A DNA stretch of 64,000 nt from assembly GCA_963751835.1 (NCBI GenBank), contig CAVVWD010000010.1:62001-126000 (forward strand), given 5' to 3'. Positions 17,678-26,344 of the stretch are shown here, one piece after another; position 1 is the stretch's first letter, and each line of letters opens with the position of its first letter. The notes beneath the pieces are model-generated. The model made no database searches. It worked only from the letters and a program-made list of their open reading frames with translations, and was not told the DNA's origin. A program made the position numbers and the translations under genes. This DNA is from JACVRW01 sp963751835 (GTDB lineage Bacteria; Actinomycetota; Thermoleophilia; Solirubrobacterales; Thermoleophilaceae).

Positions 17678-18450
17678 GCCGCGGCGGCTTCTGGTCGGTG
17701 GCGCGCGCGGTCGCGTGGCGAAGTGCCCACAACTTCTTCACCAATCCGGTGATGATCATCCCGGCGCTGCTGTTCCCGATGTTCTTCTTCACAGCGTTTG
17801 CGGGCGGGCTCTCGCGCGTGGACTCGGTCCCCGGGTTCGAGTACCCGGGCGGCTACACGACCTTCGTATACGGGTTCGTGCTGCTCCAGGCGTCGGCGTT
17901 CGGCGGCGTCTTCACTGGCTTTGCGGTGGCGCGCGATTTCGAGTCCGGCTTCTCGCGCCGGATGCTGCTCGCGGCCTCGGACCGCAACGGAATCATTGCC
18001 GGCTACTGGCTCGCGGCGCTCATGCGGGCCGTCTTCACGGTTGCGGTGATCACCGCGGTCGGTCTGCTCACCGGCCTCGAGATCAGCGGCGGTGCGGTCG
18101 ATGTTGTCGGCCTCTACACGCTAGCCCTGCTCGTCAACGCGGCCGCGATGCTGTTCGGCAGCGGGGTGGCGATGCGCATGCGGACGATGCAGGCCGGCCC
18201 GCTCATCCAGTTGCCCGCCTTCCTGATCCTCTTCCTCGCGCCGGTCTGGGTGCCCTACGACCTGCTGACCGGATGGGTGCAAGCGGCCGCGTCCGTCAAC
18301 CCGATCACGCTCGTGATCGAATCGATCCGCGGCTTGCTCACGGGCGACCCCACCGAGGTGCTGCCCGCGTTCCTCGTGATGCTCCTGCTGGTGGCGGTGA
18401 CCGTCCTCTGGTCACGCGGCGGGCTGCGCAGCGCCGAACGCGCCGCATGA
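17674..18450 (+). CDS. ABC-2 type exporter permease (DrrB-like), second
   Basis: 258 residues, about six membrane segments. It begins with the elbow-helix region FFTNPVMIIPALLFPMFFF and has the late motif SVNPITLVIESIRGLLTG shared with the partner permease. The ATG at 17674 overlaps the previous TGA. Two different half-size permeases with one ATPase imply a heterodimeric channel. Confidence 0.9.
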   Translation: MSRGGFWSVARAVAWRSAHNFFTNPVMIIPALLFPMFFFTAFAGGLSRVDSVPGFEYPGGYTTFVYGFVLLQASAFGGVFTGFAVARDFESGFSRRMLLAASDRNGIIAGYWLAALMRAVFTVAVITAVGLLTGLEISGGAVDVVGLYTLALLVNAAAMLFGSGVAMRMRTMQAGPLIQLPAFLILFLAPVWVPYDLLTGWVQAAASVNPITLVIESIRGLLTGDPTEVLPAFLVMLLLVAVTVLWSRGGLRSAERAA

Positions 18451-18470
18451 CGCGCGGCTAGGCTGCCGTC

Positions 18471-18896
18471 ATGGTTGAACCGGTGCACGATGTGGTGGAG
18501 GGCGAGGGCTATGCGGTCGCGAACGTGGAGGCGCTGGCAGACGGGCCCGGCTTCCGCAAGGTGCGGCGTGCGCTCGGCGTGACCGCCTTCGGCGTGAACG
18601 CGATCGAGCTGCCGCCCGGCTACGAGACCGGGCGCCACTACCACGACGAGCAGGAGGAGCTCTACTTCGTCCACCGCGGGCGCATCCAGATGACGTTCGG
18701 CGACGGAGACGTGCACGAGCTCGGCCCCGGCGGCCTCGCCCGCGTTGACCCGGCGACGATCCGCAAGGTCAAGTGCGTGAGCGAGGAGCCCGCGCTCTAT
18801 CTGGCGATGGGCGGCAAGGGCGGCTACGTGGGCCGCGACGGCAGGCTGCCGGAGGGCGAGACGAGCCGTTTCGGACCCGCGGGCGCGCCCGGCTGA
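18471..18896 (+). CDS. Cupin-domain protein
   Basis: 141 residues with one small beta-barrel. Cupin motif 1 reads GRHYHDEQEELYFVHRG, with the His-His-Glu metal ligands; the second motif is weaker and lacks the usual closing His. Probably a metal-binding small-molecule enzyme or sensor. It follows the exporter by 20 nt and precedes the DUF72 gene by 4 nt, so it may be co-transcribed with both. Confidence 0.8.
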   Translation: MVEPVHDVVEGEGYAVANVEALADGPGFRKVRRALGVTAFGVNAIELPPGYETGRHYHDEQEELYFVHRGRIQMTFGDGDVHELGPGGLARVDPATIRKVKCVSEEPALYLAMGGKGGYVGRDGRLPEGETSRFGPAGAPG

Positions 18897-18900
18897 GCAG

Positions 18901-19728
18901 ATGACGCGGCCGGTTCGCATCGGCTGCTCCGGCTGGAACTACGACGACTGGCGCGGGCGCCTCTATCCCGAGGGGCTCGGCAAGGCGCGCTGGCTCGGCC
19001 GCTACGCCGAACTGTTCGACACGGTAGAGGTCAACTCGACCTTCTACCGCCTGGCCTCCCGCGACGCCGTCGCCCGCTGGGTCGACGAGACGCCGCCGGG
19101 ATTCCTGTTCGCCGCGAAGGCGAGCCGCTACCTCACGCACGTCCGCCGGCTGCGCGAAATCCGCGAGGGAGTCGACCGCTACTACGAGCGCATCCAGCCG
19201 CTGGTCGACTCGGGCAAGCTCGGGCCGGTCGTCTGGCAGCTCCCGGCGACATTCCGGCGCGACACGGCGCTGCTCGAGGAGGTCCTGGCCGCCCTGCCGG
19301 CCGGGCGGCACTGCTTCGAGTTCCGCCACGAGAGCTGGTTCGAAAAGGATGTCTACGACCTGCTGCGGTCCGCCGGTGCCGCGCTCGTGATCGGCGACCA
19401 TCCCAAGTGGCCGTTCCAGGCGCGCGAGCTGACCACCGACTGGTCACTCGTCCGGCTGCATCACGGCCGCCGCGGCCGGCGCGGCAACTACTCGAGGACC
19501 GAGCTGGAGGAGTGGGCCCGGCGGATCGCCCAGTGGCGCCGCCGGGCCGAGCTCTTCGTCTACTTCAACAACGACTGGGAGGGCTTCGCCGTCGAGAACG
19601 CGCTCTCGCTCAAGCGGCGGCTGCAGCCGTCTCGAGACGGTTCAACGCACGCCGCAACAGCCGCGAGACATGCATCTGCGAGTACCCGATCTGCTCGCCG
19701 ATCTCGCGCTGCGTCAGGTCGTGCATGA
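18901..19728 (+). CDS. DUF72 (YecE-like) TIM-barrel protein
   Basis: 275 residues as the frame stands. It starts with the family signature IGCSGWNYDDWRG and has EVNSTFYRL, WQLPATFRRD and the closing YVYFNNDWEG-like element FVYFNNDWEGFAVENA near residue 235. The domain is complete at about 19620. The remaining 36 residues are low-complexity Ala/Ser/Arg sequence read antisense through the sigma gene that ends at 19610. The function of DUF72 is not established. Confidence 0.85.
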   Translation: MTRPVRIGCSGWNYDDWRGRLYPEGLGKARWLGRYAELFDTVEVNSTFYRLASRDAVARWVDETPPGFLFAAKASRYLTHVRRLREIREGVDRYYERIQPLVDSGKLGPVVWQLPATFRRDTALLEEVLAALPAGRHCFEFRHESWFEKDVYDLLRSAGAALVIGDHPKWPFQARELTTDWSLVRLHHGRRGRRGNYSRTELEEWARRIAQWRRRAELFVYFNNDWEGFAVENALSLKRRLQPSRDGSTHAATAARHASASTRSARRSRAASGRA

Positions 19729-20422
19729 AGCGCAGCTCGAGGACCTTGCGCTCGACGTCGGGTAGCGCCTGCCAGGTGCTGGCGATGGCGTGCCTGTCCT
19801 CGACCAGCTCGTACGCCGAATCCTCGGCGCCCAGCAGGTCCACCAGCGCGGCGGACTCCTCGTCGTCGCGCGCGGCCGGCGCGTCCAGGGATGCGGCCTC
19901 GTAGCTGGCCGCAGCCTCCTGCGCCTCGAGGACCTCCTCCACGCTGCAGCCCAACCCGGCGGCGACCTCGCGCACCATCGGCGAGCGCCCGAGCTGCTTC
20001 GAGAGCGCCTCGGTCTCGCGGCTGACCGCGAGCGTGCGCTCCTGCAGATCGCGGGGCACGTGCAGCGACCAGCCCTTGTCGCGGAAGTGCCGCTTCAGCT
20101 CGCCGAGGATCGTCGGCGCCGCGTAGCTCGTGAACTTCGTCCCGCGCCCGGGCTCGAAGCGATCGATGGCCTTGATCAAGCCGAGACTCGCGACCTGCAG
20201 CAGGTCGTCGAAAGGCTCGTCGGTATAGGCGTAGCGCAACGCGAGGTCGCGGGCGAGCGGAAGGAACCGCTCGACGAGCTCCTCACGTGCAGCGAGGTCG
20301 CCCTCGCGGTGGTAACGCAGCAGCAGCTGCCGCTCCGTCTCCCGCGCCTGAGCGCGGTCACACGGTTTGCGGCGGCGGGGGATACGCAACGACCCCACAG
20401 GGGCGAGCGCGATCGCGGACAT
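19610..20422 (-). CDS. RNA polymerase sigma factor, SigB/SigF/SigG type
   Basis: About 270 residues. Features of the stress/sporulation sigma group are region 2 DDLLQVASLGLIKAIDRF and FTSYAAPTILGELKRHFRD, then VPRDLQE typical of SigF-like factors, a region 3, and region 4.2 LTQREIGEQIGYSQMHVSRL. The start is taken at ATG 20422, preceded by GGAGG; an upstream ATG at 20473 lacks one. No anti-sigma or anti-anti-sigma gene adjoins it, unlike the usual operon. The last 119 nt overlap the convergent DUF72 frame. Confidence 0.92.
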   Translation of the reverse strand: MSAIALAPVGSLRIPRRRKPCDRAQARETERQLLLRYHREGDLAAREELVERFLPLARDLALRYAYTDEPFDDLLQVASLGLIKAIDRFEPGRGTKFTSYAAPTILGELKRHFRDKGWSLHVPRDLQERTLAVSRETEALSKQLGRSPMVREVAAGLGCSVEEVLEAQEAAASYEAASLDAPAARDDEESAALVDLLGAEDSAYELVEDRHAIASTWQALPDVERKVLELRFMHDLTQREIGEQIGYSQMHVSRLLRRALNRLETAAAAA

Positions 20423-20541
20423 GCTATGAACCTCCGTCTCGTTGACGTGAGGTCCGCAGCGCAACCGGTTCAAGACGACCGCGCGTCGTCCCCCTCTCCT
20501 AACCCTGGCCCTGCGATGGTCCCCTGAGCCCTTCGCCTGGC

Positions 20542-22674
20542 TTACCGACGATTTTTTCCGCCAGGGGGAGTTCCTAAACCCGGGTCAGCCCTCGACGCCG
20601 CTTGCGTGATGCGGCGCTCCGACCCGATCGCACCCGGCTCGACCACTACGTCGACGTCGCCGTCGACGTGCGCGTCGGCGAGCGCCACCTCGGCGCCGCT
20701 GCGTTCGAAGCGCAGGTCGATCGTGGCGCCGGCTACGCGCAGTCCCGTCAGCTCGACGCGGCCGATGCAATCAGGCAGCGAGGGCCGCACCACGCGCAGG
20801 CGGCGCTCGAGGCCCTCGGGCCAGAGCCCCAGGCCGCTCGCCAGCAGATAGGGGATCGAGCCTGCTGCCCACGCCTGGGGACGGCAGGCAACGGGATAGG
20901 GCACCGGCACCTCGATTTCGTCGCGCGAGTAGCCGGCGAACAGCTCCGGCAGGCGGTCGCCGGGGAGCTGCGACGCCGCCTCGAGGAGGCCGTCGAAGAT
21001 CGCGGCGAAGTCCTCGTCGAAGCCGTAGCGGTGAAGGCCCGCGGCGATCATCGCGTTGTCGTGCGGCCACACCGTGCCGACGTGGTAGCCGAGCGGGTTG
21101 TAGGCCGGGTGACTCGCGGCGAGCGTGCGCACGCCCCAGCCCGAGAACAGATCGGGGCTCATCAGGAGGTCGCGAACCCGGCGCGCATCCTCGCCGGACA
21201 GCGCCTCGGCCCAAAGGAGGTGGCCCTGGTTCGAGGAGAGGCCGGACGCCGGCCGCTTCTCGCCGTCGAGCGCGATCGCGTACGGGCCGCGATCGTCGAG
21301 CCGGAAGCTGTCGAGGGCCCGGCCGAGCGCGGCCGCCTCCGCGCGCAGCCGCTCCGCGCGGGCGCCTTGACCGTCCAGCTCGAACAGCACGGCCAGCTCG
21401 CGCTTCGCCCCGAGCACGTAGCCCTGCACCTCGACCAGCGCGACCGGCGCCGCGACCGGCTCGCCATGCGCGTCCGGAACGCCGTCGGGGGAGTCCTTCC
21501 AGCCCTGGTTCGCCAGCCCGGTCTGCGGCCTGCGCCGGTACTCGACGAGACCGTCGCCGTCGAGGTCGCCGTACAGGTCGAGCCACTCGAGGGCGGCGTC
21601 GACCGCTCCGCGCAGCTCCCGGAACAGCTCGAGCGAGCCCGACCACGCGCACTGGCGGCAGAGCACGCAGAGGAAGAGCGGGGTCGAGTCGACGCTCCCG
21701 TAATGGCGGGCAAAGGGCGTTTCGCCGAGCGTGGCGGGCTCTCCCACGCGCAGCTCGTGCAGGACCTTCCCGGGCTGCTCGTCGCGCGTGTCGTCGGTGC
21801 GCCGGCCGAGCCGGGACGCGAGCAGGCGCAGCGTCCCCGCGGCGACGTCGGGCGCGAAGCTCAGCGCCTGGAGGCCGGCGATCAGGCTGTCGCGGCCGAA
21901 CAGGGTGGCGAACCAGGGGATCCCAGCCGCGTAGTACGGGCGGCCGTCGAGGTCCGAGCGGAGCAGCTCGAGGTCGAGCAACGAGCGCTCGAGGACGCGG
22001 TTGAACAGGCGGTCGTCCGACGTCACGCCGACCGCCGGCGCCCGGGCGCGGGCGGACGAGACCGACGCGGTCCCGCGGCTCGGCCCGTCCTGCTCGGAGA
22101 CCGCGTAGACAAGCTCGATCACGACCGCCCCGCCAGGCTCGAGCTCGAGCTCGAAGCTGAGCTCGCCCCCGGCCCGGGACGAGGGTTGCGGCGAGACGCT
22201 CACAGCCGTGCGCCGCCGAACGCCGTCCCGCCCGAGCACCGAGAACCCCTCGCCGTCCCAAACGGGCTCAGGACGGTTGTGGCGGGGCACGAGTCCGCGC
22301 AGCACGAGCATCGGCTCGAAGTCCGCGGCGAGGCGGAGCGCGAGCGGCAGACGGAGCGACGCGCGGTGATGACTGCGGACCGTGATCCGCTCGCGCAGCA
22401 CACCGCCGGGGTCCGCCCGGCGAACGAGCCGTACGAGCAATGACAGGTCGGGGTGGCCGAGCTCGTGCACCGCCTCGGTCCCACGTGCGTCGGACGAGGC
22501 GAGGAGCGTCGGGCGCGTGCCGCCGAGTCGCAGCTCGTGGGCGGACAGGAAGCGGCAGTCCCTGAACCACAGGCCGAAGGGATGGGGCCCTTCGGCCGGT
22601 AGGCGGCCGTCCGGGCGCGACAGCAGGAAGAGGTTGTCGCGCTTGATCACGACGGCGTCGGATAACCCATTCAT
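20542..22674 (-). CDS. Glycogen-debranching-type enzyme (amylo-alpha-1,6-glucosidase family)
   Basis: 710 residues. The N-terminal glycogen-debranching N domain opens with VIKRDNLFLLSRPDGRLP and contains GLWFRDCRFLSAHEL. The C-terminal (alpha/alpha)6 barrel has GIPWFATLFGRDSLIAGLQ, NQGWKDSPDG and YHVGTVWPHDNAMIAAG, which match conserved regions of the GH63/GH133-like glucosidase fold, with acidic residues at D (FGRDS) and D (WPHDN). Probable role: hydrolysis of alpha-glucosidic branches or compatible-solute glucosides in the cytosol. The ATG at 22674 has GGGAG upstream. Confidence 0.88.
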   Translation of the reverse strand: MNGLSDAVVIKRDNLFLLSRPDGRLPAEGPHPFGLWFRDCRFLSAHELRLGGTRPTLLASSDARGTEAVHELGHPDLSLLVRLVRRADPGGVLRERITVRSHHRASLRLPLALRLAADFEPMLVLRGLVPRHNRPEPVWDGEGFSVLGRDGVRRRTAVSVSPQPSSRAGGELSFELELEPGGAVVIELVYAVSEQDGPSRGTASVSSARARAPAVGVTSDDRLFNRVLERSLLDLELLRSDLDGRPYYAAGIPWFATLFGRDSLIAGLQALSFAPDVAAGTLRLLASRLGRRTDDTRDEQPGKVLHELRVGEPATLGETPFARHYGSVDSTPLFLCVLCRQCAWSGSLELFRELRGAVDAALEWLDLYGDLDGDGLVEYRRRPQTGLANQGWKDSPDGVPDAHGEPVAAPVALVEVQGYVLGAKRELAVLFELDGQGARAERLRAEAAALGRALDSFRLDDRGPYAIALDGEKRPASGLSSNQGHLLWAEALSGEDARRVRDLLMSPDLFSGWGVRTLAASHPAYNPLGYHVGTVWPHDNAMIAAGLHRYGFDEDFAAIFDGLLEAASQLPGDRLPELFAGYSRDEIEVPVPYPVACRPQAWAAGSIPYLLASGLGLWPEGLERRLRVVRPSLPDCIGRVELTGLRVAGATIDLRFERSGAEVALADAHVDGDVDVVVEPGAIGSERRITQAASRADPGLGTPPGGKNRR

Positions 22675-22723
22675 TGACGCTCGCTCCCTAGGTGGCTACC
22701 CTGCCTGCGCCCGACCAACGCGG

Positions 22724-22743
22724 GACGATCGTCGCCAGGCGAC
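22724..22743. promoter_or_regulatory. Overlapping palindromes between divergent genes
   Basis: GACGATCGTC (22724-22733) is a perfect 10-bp palindrome overlapping GTCGCC-A-GGCGAC (22731-22743). They lie about midway between the debranching-enzyme start (22674) and the zinc-ribbon start (22794) and could be an operator. No regulator is adjacent. Confidence 0.35.
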
Positions 22744-22793
22744 TGGTGGCGCGCCGGACCTCGTGGGCGCTACGCACTGCGAGGAGGAGAGGT

Positions 22794-22982
22794 ATGGCGT
22801 ATCTGAATTGTCCGAGTTGTCGGCTGACGGTGTACAGCCCCGTGCGGTGGCCGAGCAGCGAGGAATGCCCGCGCTGCCGGGCGAAGCTCGGGAAGGTGAG
22901 CAGGCTGTTCCGGTCGGCGAAGCCGCCGCGGCTGTCGCAGCCGGAGGCCGCCGAGGATCCGCGCCCGCGCGTGGAACAATGA
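22794..22982 (+). CDS. Small zinc-ribbon protein
   Basis: 62 residues. Two CxxC pairs, CPSC (residues 6-9) and CPRC (25-28), about 16 residues apart make a rubredoxin-knuckle zinc ribbon, followed by a basic Arg/Lys-rich stretch and a polar tail. A strong GAGGAGGAGAGG lies before the ATG at 22794, supporting translation of this short frame. It might bind nucleic acid or RNA polymerase; no closer assignment is possible. The DUF2294 gene follows after 6 nt. Confidence 0.75.
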   Translation: MAYLNCPSCRLTVYSPVRWPSSEECPRCRAKLGKVSRLFRSAKPPRLSQPEAAEDPRPRVEQ

Positions 22983-22988
22983 CCAATC

Positions 22989-23354
22989 GTGGAGTCCCAC
23001 GAGCCCCCGTCGGTGGCCAGCGCCCCGGGTGAGGAGCTGGCGGCGGTGACCAACGGCATCGTCGGTCTCTTCGCCGAGTATTACGGCCGCGGCCCCGAGC
23101 GAGCCAAGAGCTACATGCTCGAGGACCGCTACATCGTATGCGTCCTCCGGGACACGATGACCACGGTCGAGCGGACTTTGGCGACCACGGACCCCGATCT
23201 CGTCCGCAGGGTGCGACTCGTCTTCCAGGAGGCGATGAGGGACTCGTTCGTCCGCGTCGTCGAGGAGGCGACCGGCCGTCGGGTGGCGGCCTACCACAGC
23301 CAGCTCACGCTCGATCCGGACATCGGCTTCGAGTTCTTCATGCTCGAGGACTGA
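22989..23354 (+). CDS. DUF2294 domain protein
   Basis: 121 residues covering one complete DUF2294 domain: VTNGIVGLFAEYYGRGPERA near the start, then RYIVCVLRDTMTTVERTL, and a C-terminal GRRVAAYHSQLTLDPDIGF. Biochemical function is unknown; the family is scattered in Gram-positive bacteria and cyanobacteria. The GTG start lies just after the zinc-ribbon stop, so the two are probably one operon. It runs convergently into the sigma gene ending at 23378. Confidence 0.82.
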   Translation: MESHEPPSVASAPGEELAAVTNGIVGLFAEYYGRGPERAKSYMLEDRYIVCVLRDTMTTVERTLATTDPDLVRRVRLVFQEAMRDSFVRVVEEATGRRVAAYHSQLTLDPDIGFEFFMLED

Positions 23355-23377
23355 GCCGGTCCCCAACCCGTGACGGG

Positions 23378-24418
23378 TCAGGCGGCTTCGGCGAGGCCGG
23401 CCACCTCGCGGGTACCCGCCAGCCGCTCGAGCGCCTTGTGCTCGATCCGGCGCACCCGCTCTGGTGAGAGGCCGAGCCGACGGCCCGCTTCGCGCAGGGG
23501 CGTCGGCTCGTCGCCGTTGATGCCGTAGCGGAGCTTGATCACCTCGCGCTCCTGCTCGGGCAGCCGATCGAGCGCTGCGTGCACAGCCTCCTCGCGCAAA
23601 CCGATCTCGACTTCCTCGACCGGACCGCGCTCCTCGCTCGGGAGCAGGTCGCCCAAGCCGGTGTCGCCCTCCGGGCTCAGCGGGCGGTCGAGGCTGGTGA
23701 CCGTACGCGTGACCGCGCGCGTCTCCTCGACCTCCGCCAGGGTGAGCTCGGCCTCCCTTGCGATCTCCGCGTCGGTCGGAGCGCGGCCGAGCCGCAGCGA
23801 AAGCTCGCGCTCGGTCCGGGAGATCTTGCGCTCGCGCTGGCCGATGTGCACGGGGAGCCGAATCGTCCGACCCTGGTTGGCCAGCCCGCGCTGGATCGCC
23901 TGGCGGATCCAGAAGGTCGCGTAGGTCGAGAACTTGTAGCCCTTCCGCCAGTCGAACTTCTCGGCCGCGCGGATGAGCCCCAGGATCCCCTCCTGGATCA
24001 GGTCCAGCAGCGACAGCTCCTGGCCCTGGTACCTCTTCGCCAGGGAGACGACCAGGCGCAGGTTCGAGTTGATCATGCGTTCCTTGGCGTCGAGGTCCCC
24101 CTGCTCGATCCGTTTGGCGAGCTCGACCTCGTCCGCGGCGCTCAGCAGCGGGTGGCGGCGGACGTCGCGCAGGAACAGCTGCAGCGTGTCGCCTGTGATG
24201 GCGGCCAGCTCGATGTTGTCGTACTGGACCGGTTCGGGCGCGCCATGCCCGCAGTCGTCCGAGATCTCGATTCCCCGCGACTCGAGACGGTCGGCGAGCG
24301 CCTGCGCCTCCTCGTCCGACAGCTCGAGTTCCTCCACGAGCCCGGAGAGCTCCGATAGGTTGACGCATCCCTGCTGCTCGCCACGCCCGACGAGCGCGTC
24401 GATCGTGGACGTCGTCAT
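23378..24418 (-). CDS. RNA polymerase sigma-70 factor, RpoD/SigA-like (second copy)
   Basis: 346 residues. Unlike the copy at 13050-13934 it carries an N-terminal helical module resembling region 1.1 (IDALVGRGEQQGCVNLSEL to about residue 55), then region 1.2 (DTLQLFLRDVRRHPLLSAADE), region 2 (NLRLVVSLAKRYQ, FSTYATFWIRQAIQRG), region 3 and region 4.2 (LREAGRRLGLSPERVRRIE). It may be a primary-type or an alternative RpoD paralogue. The ATG at 24418 follows GGGTAGG. Both copies begin Met-Thr-Thr, but their N-termini diverge. Confidence 0.93.
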   Translation of the reverse strand: MTTSTIDALVGRGEQQGCVNLSELSGLVEELELSDEEAQALADRLESRGIEISDDCGHGAPEPVQYDNIELAAITGDTLQLFLRDVRRHPLLSAADEVELAKRIEQGDLDAKERMINSNLRLVVSLAKRYQGQELSLLDLIQEGILGLIRAAEKFDWRKGYKFSTYATFWIRQAIQRGLANQGRTIRLPVHIGQRERKISRTERELSLRLGRAPTDAEIAREAELTLAEVEETRAVTRTVTSLDRPLSPEGDTGLGDLLPSEERGPVEEVEIGLREEAVHAALDRLPEQEREVIKLRYGINGDEPTPLREAGRRLGLSPERVRRIEHKALERLAGTREVAGLAEAA

Positions 24419-24465
24419 ATCTGGTACCTACCCGTCGAGCCGAGCGGAAAACGGCTCCGGCGCGT

Positions 24466-25356
24466 CTACCCGCCCAGCGCGGCGACGCGCTGGCGCGCTT
24501 GCGCTATCCCGCGCGCGTGCGAATGCATGTCCGCCCAGGGATCGCCCTTGCTCGCCAGCCGGCGGAGAACGTTCCTAAGCGTCCAGCGATCGGGGCGCAG
24601 CTTCGAGTCCGACAGCTCATCACGCTCGATCGGGGTGGCCACCGGGGCACCCGGACGGGGGCGTACCGCGTACGGCGGGACGGCGGTCTGTGCGTACCCG
24701 TTACGGGCGACATCCACCAGGATGCGCCCGTCGCGCTTGGCCTTGCGGAACTCGACCGTCAGCTCGCGGGGCCGACGCTCGGCGAGCACCTCGGCCGCCC
24801 CGCGCGCGAGCTCGCGCACCTCCTCGAGCCCGGCGCGCCGCCGCAGCGGCGTCCAGATGTGAATGCCCTTCGAGCCGGTGACCTGCGCGAACGGCACTAG
24901 GCCGAGCTCGTCGAGCAGCTCCGCGGTCCAGCGCGCGGCGCGGCGCACCGAGGCGAAGTCGCTGCCCGGCGCCGGGTCCAGGTCGAACACGAGCCGGTCC
25001 GGCTGGTGGAGGCGATCGGCGCGCGTGAGCCAGACATGAGGCGTGATCGTGTTCTGGTTGGCCAGATAGAGGAGGGTCTCCTTCCGGTCGATCAGGGCGT
25101 GGGTCACGGTGCCGTTTGCCTTCGGCACCTCCACCCGCTTGATCCAGTCCGGGAAGTAGTCCGGCACGTCCTTGTGAAAGAAGCCCTTGCCGGCGATCCC
25201 GTCGGGGAAGCGCTGCATGCTCACCGGCCGGTCGCGCACGTGCGGGAGCATCCATTCCGCCACCCGCCCGTAGTAGGCGGCGAGGTCGGCCTTTGTGATC
25301 CCGTCGTCGGGAAAGAGCACCTTGTCGGGATGGGTGATTTTGACCTCGATGATCAG
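24466..25356 (-). CDS. LigD-type polymerase/primase domain protein (stand-alone)
   Basis: About 296 residues, the polymerase module of bacterial non-homologous end joining without ligase or nuclease modules. Family features: THPDKVLFPDDGITKADLAAYY near the start, QRFPDGIAGKGFFHKD, the catalytic acidic motif LVFDLDPAPGSDF and GSKGIHIWTPL. It fills gaps and adds (ribo)nucleotides at DNA ends, usually with Ku. No Ku or ligase gene is in the window. No ATG, GTG or TTG precedes the conserved start, so CTG at 25356 (sharing CTGA with the upstream stop, behind GGAAGGCGGG) is the best guess. Confidence 0.82.
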   Translation of the reverse strand: MIIEVKITHPDKVLFPDDGITKADLAAYYGRVAEWMLPHVRDRPVSMQRFPDGIAGKGFFHKDVPDYFPDWIKRVEVPKANGTVTHALIDRKETLLYLANQNTITPHVWLTRADRLHQPDRLVFDLDPAPGSDFASVRRAARWTAELLDELGLVPFAQVTGSKGIHIWTPLRRRAGLEEVRELARGAAEVLAERRPRELTVEFRKAKRDGRILVDVARNGYAQTAVPPYAVRPRPGAPVATPIERDELSDSKLRPDRWTLRNVLRRLASKGDPWADMHSHARGIAQARQRVAALGG

Positions 25357-26294
25357 GTCCCGCCTTCCCGCTGCAGCGGCGCGATGGTGAGTTGGTCCTC
25401 GGGAAGCGCCTCCACCTGCAGCGTCGAGTGGGTGATCCCGAAGCGCTCGCTCAGGAGCTCCGCGAGCTGGCGCCGGTGTGCCTGCGTGTCGCAGCCGGCG
25501 CGGACCGTCACGTGCGCGGAGAGCGCGGGGAAGCCCGAGGTGACCTCCCATACGTGCAGGTCGTGCACCTCCACTACGTGGTGCTCGGCAGCGAGCGCGT
25601 GGCCGATCTCATCCGGGTCGAGATCCCGGGGAGCGGCCTCGAGCAGCACCCGCCCCGACTCCCGCAGCAGGCCGAAGCCGGAGTACAGCATCAGCGCCGC
25701 GACCAGCAGCGCCGCGATGCCGTCCGCGCGAGAGAAGCCGGTCAGCAAGATGAGGGCACCGGCGATCGCGGTCGCGACGAACGCGAACAGATCGTTCAGC
25801 ACGTGCTGGAACGCGCCCTCGACGTTGAGGCTGCGGCGGTTCGCCCCGGCGAGCACGAACGTCGCGGTGAGGTTGACCCCTATGCCGACCACGGCCACTA
25901 TCAGCACGGCGGCGCCCTCGACGTCGGGCGGGTCGAAGAGCCTGCGAATGCCCTCGATTCCGATCACGGCGCCGAGCCCGACCAGCGTCGCGCCGTTCAG
26001 CTGGGCGGAGAGGATCTCGGCGCGCCGGTAGCCGAAGGTGAAACCGCCGGACGCCGGACGCCGCGCGAGCCGCGCCGCAAACAGCGCCAGCGCGATCGCG
26101 CCGGCGTCGGTGAGCATGTGCGCGGCGTCCGCGAGCAGGGCGAGCGAGGAGGCCAGGATGCCGACCACGACCTCGGCGACCATGAACGCGAGCAGGAGGA
26201 CCAGCGCGATCGCGAGGCGCCGCGCGTCGTCCGTGCCGGCGTGGCCGTGACCGCTGTGGTCATGCATCCCGTCGCATGGTCGCAGGCGGCGCAC
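25353..26294 (-). CDS. Cation diffusion facilitator (zinc/cobalt exporter, CzcD-type)
   Basis: 313 residues. A His-rich N-terminus (MHDHSGHGHAG) is followed by six membrane segments. Metal-site motifs are LADAAHMLTDAGAI in segment 2 and FQHVLNDLFAFV in segment 5, and the C-terminal cytosolic domain carries HVWEVTSGFPALSAHVTV. It exports divalent metals against protons. The GTG at 26294 has AAGGAGG just upstream; ATG at 26267 is an alternative. Its stop overlaps the start region of the LigD-like gene. Confidence 0.92.
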   Translation of the reverse strand: MRRLRPCDGMHDHSGHGHAGTDDARRLAIALVLLLAFMVAEVVVGILASSLALLADAAHMLTDAGAIALALFAARLARRPASGGFTFGYRRAEILSAQLNGATLVGLGAVIGIEGIRRLFDPPDVEGAAVLIVAVVGIGVNLTATFVLAGANRRSLNVEGAFQHVLNDLFAFVATAIAGALILLTGFSRADGIAALLVAALMLYSGFGLLRESGRVLLEAAPRDLDPDEIGHALAAEHHVVEVHDLHVWEVTSGFPALSAHVTVRAGCDTQAHRRQLAELLSERFGITHSTLQVEALPEDQLTIAPLQREGGT

Positions 26295-26344
26295 CGAGCC
26301 TCCTTGGGTTCGCGTCCCGCGTACCCGGATTCAGCGCGGCTGAG

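Noticed and set aside
17830..17860. tRNA T-arm-like GGTTCGA flanked by CCCGGG
   Set aside because: It is inside the exporter permease coding for VPGFEYPGG, and no acceptor, D- or anticodon stem can be placed around it.
20602..22443. 613-codon open frame on the plus strand
   Set aside because: Shadow of the debranching-type enzyme gene; composition is Arg/Ala/Glu-rich and without motifs.
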